A DNA stretch of 42,459 nt from a virus, in the IMG/VR virus record IMGVR_UViG_3300038825_000808, positions 1-42,459 of that record. The stretch is one strand, 5' to 3'. Position numbers and translations under genes: made by a program. The notes under the pieces are model-generated. The model was not told the DNA's origin, made no database searches, and worked only from the letters and a program-made list of their open reading frames with translations. The stretch's first letter is position 1. The number at the start of each line of letters is the position of its first letter. This document shows, one piece after another, positions 41,119 to 42,459 of this stretch.

Positions 41119-42459
41119 ATTGCCTCCTTAGAACTTCTAGTTCTCTTTCTTTTATTAGTCTATTCTGTCTAGCTCTTTGAAAGTTTATCTGGTATTTAAG
41201 CACAGGGTCATTCATTGATATAGCAAAGAACTTATTATTATTCTGATATATCTGTATGTCATATCCTTCTAGTATACGCAAGTCTTCATACGTATTACCT
41301 TCATACAACTGTCTGGTATCTGTGTACTGTTTGTAGTAACTAGATATATCTACCTGCTGTTTCTCCATAGACTCTGCTACAATTACATTGACTGCAGCTA
41401 GTTGTTTGTCTATGCCTTTTACTTTGACTGCTACCTGTGCTTGTACATCTTGTACATCTACGACTCCCACACTGTCTGTCTCAGGTTGTTCACTCTTAGG
41501 TTCTTCCTGAACTGTTGCCACAGTGGTACTTTCAGTCTGTTCAGGTTGTTCTTCCATGAGCTCTTCTGTGACTGTAGCAGTTTCAGTAGGTGTTTCTTCT
41601 GTAACTTCTGTTTCTTCTTCAACAATTTCTGGTCCTCCAAATACTTGTAGTATCTCTACTTCTTCAAACTCTTCTTCAAGAGTAGTATTTATTTCCTCAA
41701 ATACTATCTCTTCTTCTAATGGTATTATACCAAATTCTTCTAGTGCAATAGGCATAGGTATAAACTCTTCTATTAATACAGGCTCTTCAAAGGTTGTTTC
41801 CCATTCTACAAACTCTTCTATTACTTCTTGTATCTCTTCAATTACTTCTTCTTCTATAACAGTATCATCATAAGTCATAGTTAGTTTAGCACCAAGTAGA
41901 TTAGGTCCACCTAGACTTGTGCCGTATGTATCATAACCAACATCTACACCTTCCCATTCCCAATAGAACTGGTTACTACCTGTGCCTGTATAGCTAACAG
42001 AATCCTCATACTTGTAAGCATTACTACCATACCCAGCATCTGTGTTTCTAGTTTGATTTACTATTGCAAGAGTATTACCCTCATCATCCAGTATTTTAAC
42101 TGTAGTTGTGTATGTATCTTGTCCTTGTGTAGCTTGACCACATTGCCAAGTAGAACCAACAAACTCACAGTTTTGTACTATAGTAGTAGAGTTGAGCACA
42201 ATACCGTTGTCTAGTTGCTGTTGTGTAGCATGGTCAGTCAGGTTACCAGTGTAATTAATACTACCTGTACCTGTAGTCTCTAGCTCTCCACCCCAGTCTT
42301 TTATAGTACCAGCTGTATTAAATCCATTAGTTGATACACTAGGTATTGTGCTGTCTACGTTTTGGTAACTGCTTGAGTTGCTTGTACCATTTGGTAATAG
42401 GTTCCCTGTGGTTATCTCTTCTGCACTTACTGCCCACGCTATCAATAATAGTATTAACA
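41108..42459 (-). CDS. Secreted Glu-rich protein (458 aa; 5' end at 137-161 across the join)
   Basis: The gene is cut by the right window edge. On the circle it starts at ATG 161-159, giving 458 aa. It has a signal peptide (1-21), then an Asn/Ser/Thr/Gly-rich beta domain (about 22-215) with a cysteine pair in NCEFVGSTWQC. A long Glu/Val/Ile-rich stretch (about 225-320, repeated EEVIEE and VEEET words) and Glu/Thr/Gln-rich linker follow, then a C-terminal helical region ending RLIKERELEVLRRQYAR. Export followed by a very acidic tract could bind cations or the cell surface. No family with known function is recognised. Its last codons overlap the next gene by 11 nt. Confidence 0.82.
   Translation of the reverse strand, partial: LILLLIAWAVSAEEITTGNLLPNGTSNSSSYQNVDSTIPSVSTNGFNTAGTIKDWGGELETTGTGSINYTGNLTDHATQQQLDNGIVLNSTTIVQNCEFVGSTWQCGQATQGQDTYTTTVKILDDEGNTLAIVNQTRNTDAGYGSNAYKYEDSVSYTGTGSNQFYWEWEGVDVGYDTYGTSLGGPNLLGAKLTMTYDDTVIEEEVIEEIQEVIEEFVEWETTFEEPVLIEEFIPMPIALEEFGIIPLEEEIVFEEINTTLEEEFEEVEILQVFGGPEIVEEETEVTEETPTETATVTEELMEEQPEQTESTTVATVQEEPKSEQPETDSVGVVDVQDVQAQVAVKVKGIDKQLAAVNVIVAESMEKQQVDISSYYKQYTDTRQLYEGNTYEDLRILEGYDIQIYQNNNKFFAISMNDPVLKYQINFQRARQNRLIKERELEVLRRQYAR
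42324..42459. repeat. Terminal direct repeat, right copy
   Basis: This copy matches bases 1-136 except T42360 (C37) and T42382 (C59). Both differences change the encoded residue of the secreted protein (Asn versus Ser; Ser versus Gly), consistent with two strains in the sampled population. Confidence 0.93.

Noticed and set aside
1-42459. Integrase, attachment site, repressor and tRNA genes
   Set aside because: None recognised by reading both strands; a tRNA scan was not possible, so short tRNA-like sequences cannot be fully excluded.

Overview
The window looks like one complete, circularly closed genome of a tailed phage (Caudoviricetes, podovirus-like). The first 136 bases (1-136) recur as the last 136 (42324-42459) with two mismatches. 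A secreted-protein gene cut by the window end continues in frame across that join (42459 -> 137 -> start codon at 161). The closed circle would be 42,323 bp. Base composition is AT-rich throughout. I saw no integrase, repressor, CRISPR array, transposon or tRNA, so a strictly lytic lifestyle is the simplest reading. The host cannot be read directly. The AT-rich genome and proteins resembling those of marine phages suggest an AT-rich aquatic (marine) bacterium; this is inference.

The layout is two opposed transcription units. A gene-free divergent region (about 28,114-28,707) is dense in palindromes, direct repeats and candidate promoters. Rightward from it (28,708-40,606, + strand) runs the early/replication block: two unknown proteins; a MoxR-type AAA+ ATPase, an unknown protein and a HExxH + VWA-domain protein; a DnaB/RecA-fold helicase; a DenV-like glycosylase-related protein; a zinc-ribbon/TOPRIM primase; a 725-aa fusion of a uracil-DNA-glycosylase-like domain, a DEDDy exonuclease and a family A DNA polymerase; a possible ssDNA-binding protein; a Cas4-like Fe-S nuclease; an Hjc-like resolvase; and two unknown proteins. 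No phage RNA polymerase was found, so host polymerase presumably transcribes everything.

Leftward (- strand, 28,113 down to 1 and on across the join to 40,625) runs the late block. In transcription order: a small sigma-region-2-like protein, a putative small terminase, four very basic mini-proteins, large terminase, portal, scaffold, N4-gp56-type major capsid protein, decoration-like protein, tail adaptor, a long set of fibre/adhesin-like genes, a beta-propeller-like tail protein, another fibre, then a series in the order of T7 gp13-14-15-16: GNAT-like, 428 aa, 804 aa, and a giant 2680-aa protein. It ends with small membrane proteins (holin candidates) and two secreted proteins of unknown role. 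No endolysin was recognised.

Genes are packed with 1-35 nt overlaps (ATGA, TAATG) and strong AGGAGG-type ribosome sites, so translational coupling should be widespread. The two blocks meet tail to tail with 18 nt between stop codons (40,606/40,625). The points most worth a second look are the AAA+/VWA/metallopeptidase-like module, the divergent palindrome/iteron region as a possible origin and switch, the UDG-exonuclease-polymerase fusion with an altered motif C, the giant virion protein, and the run of basic mini-proteins next to the terminase.
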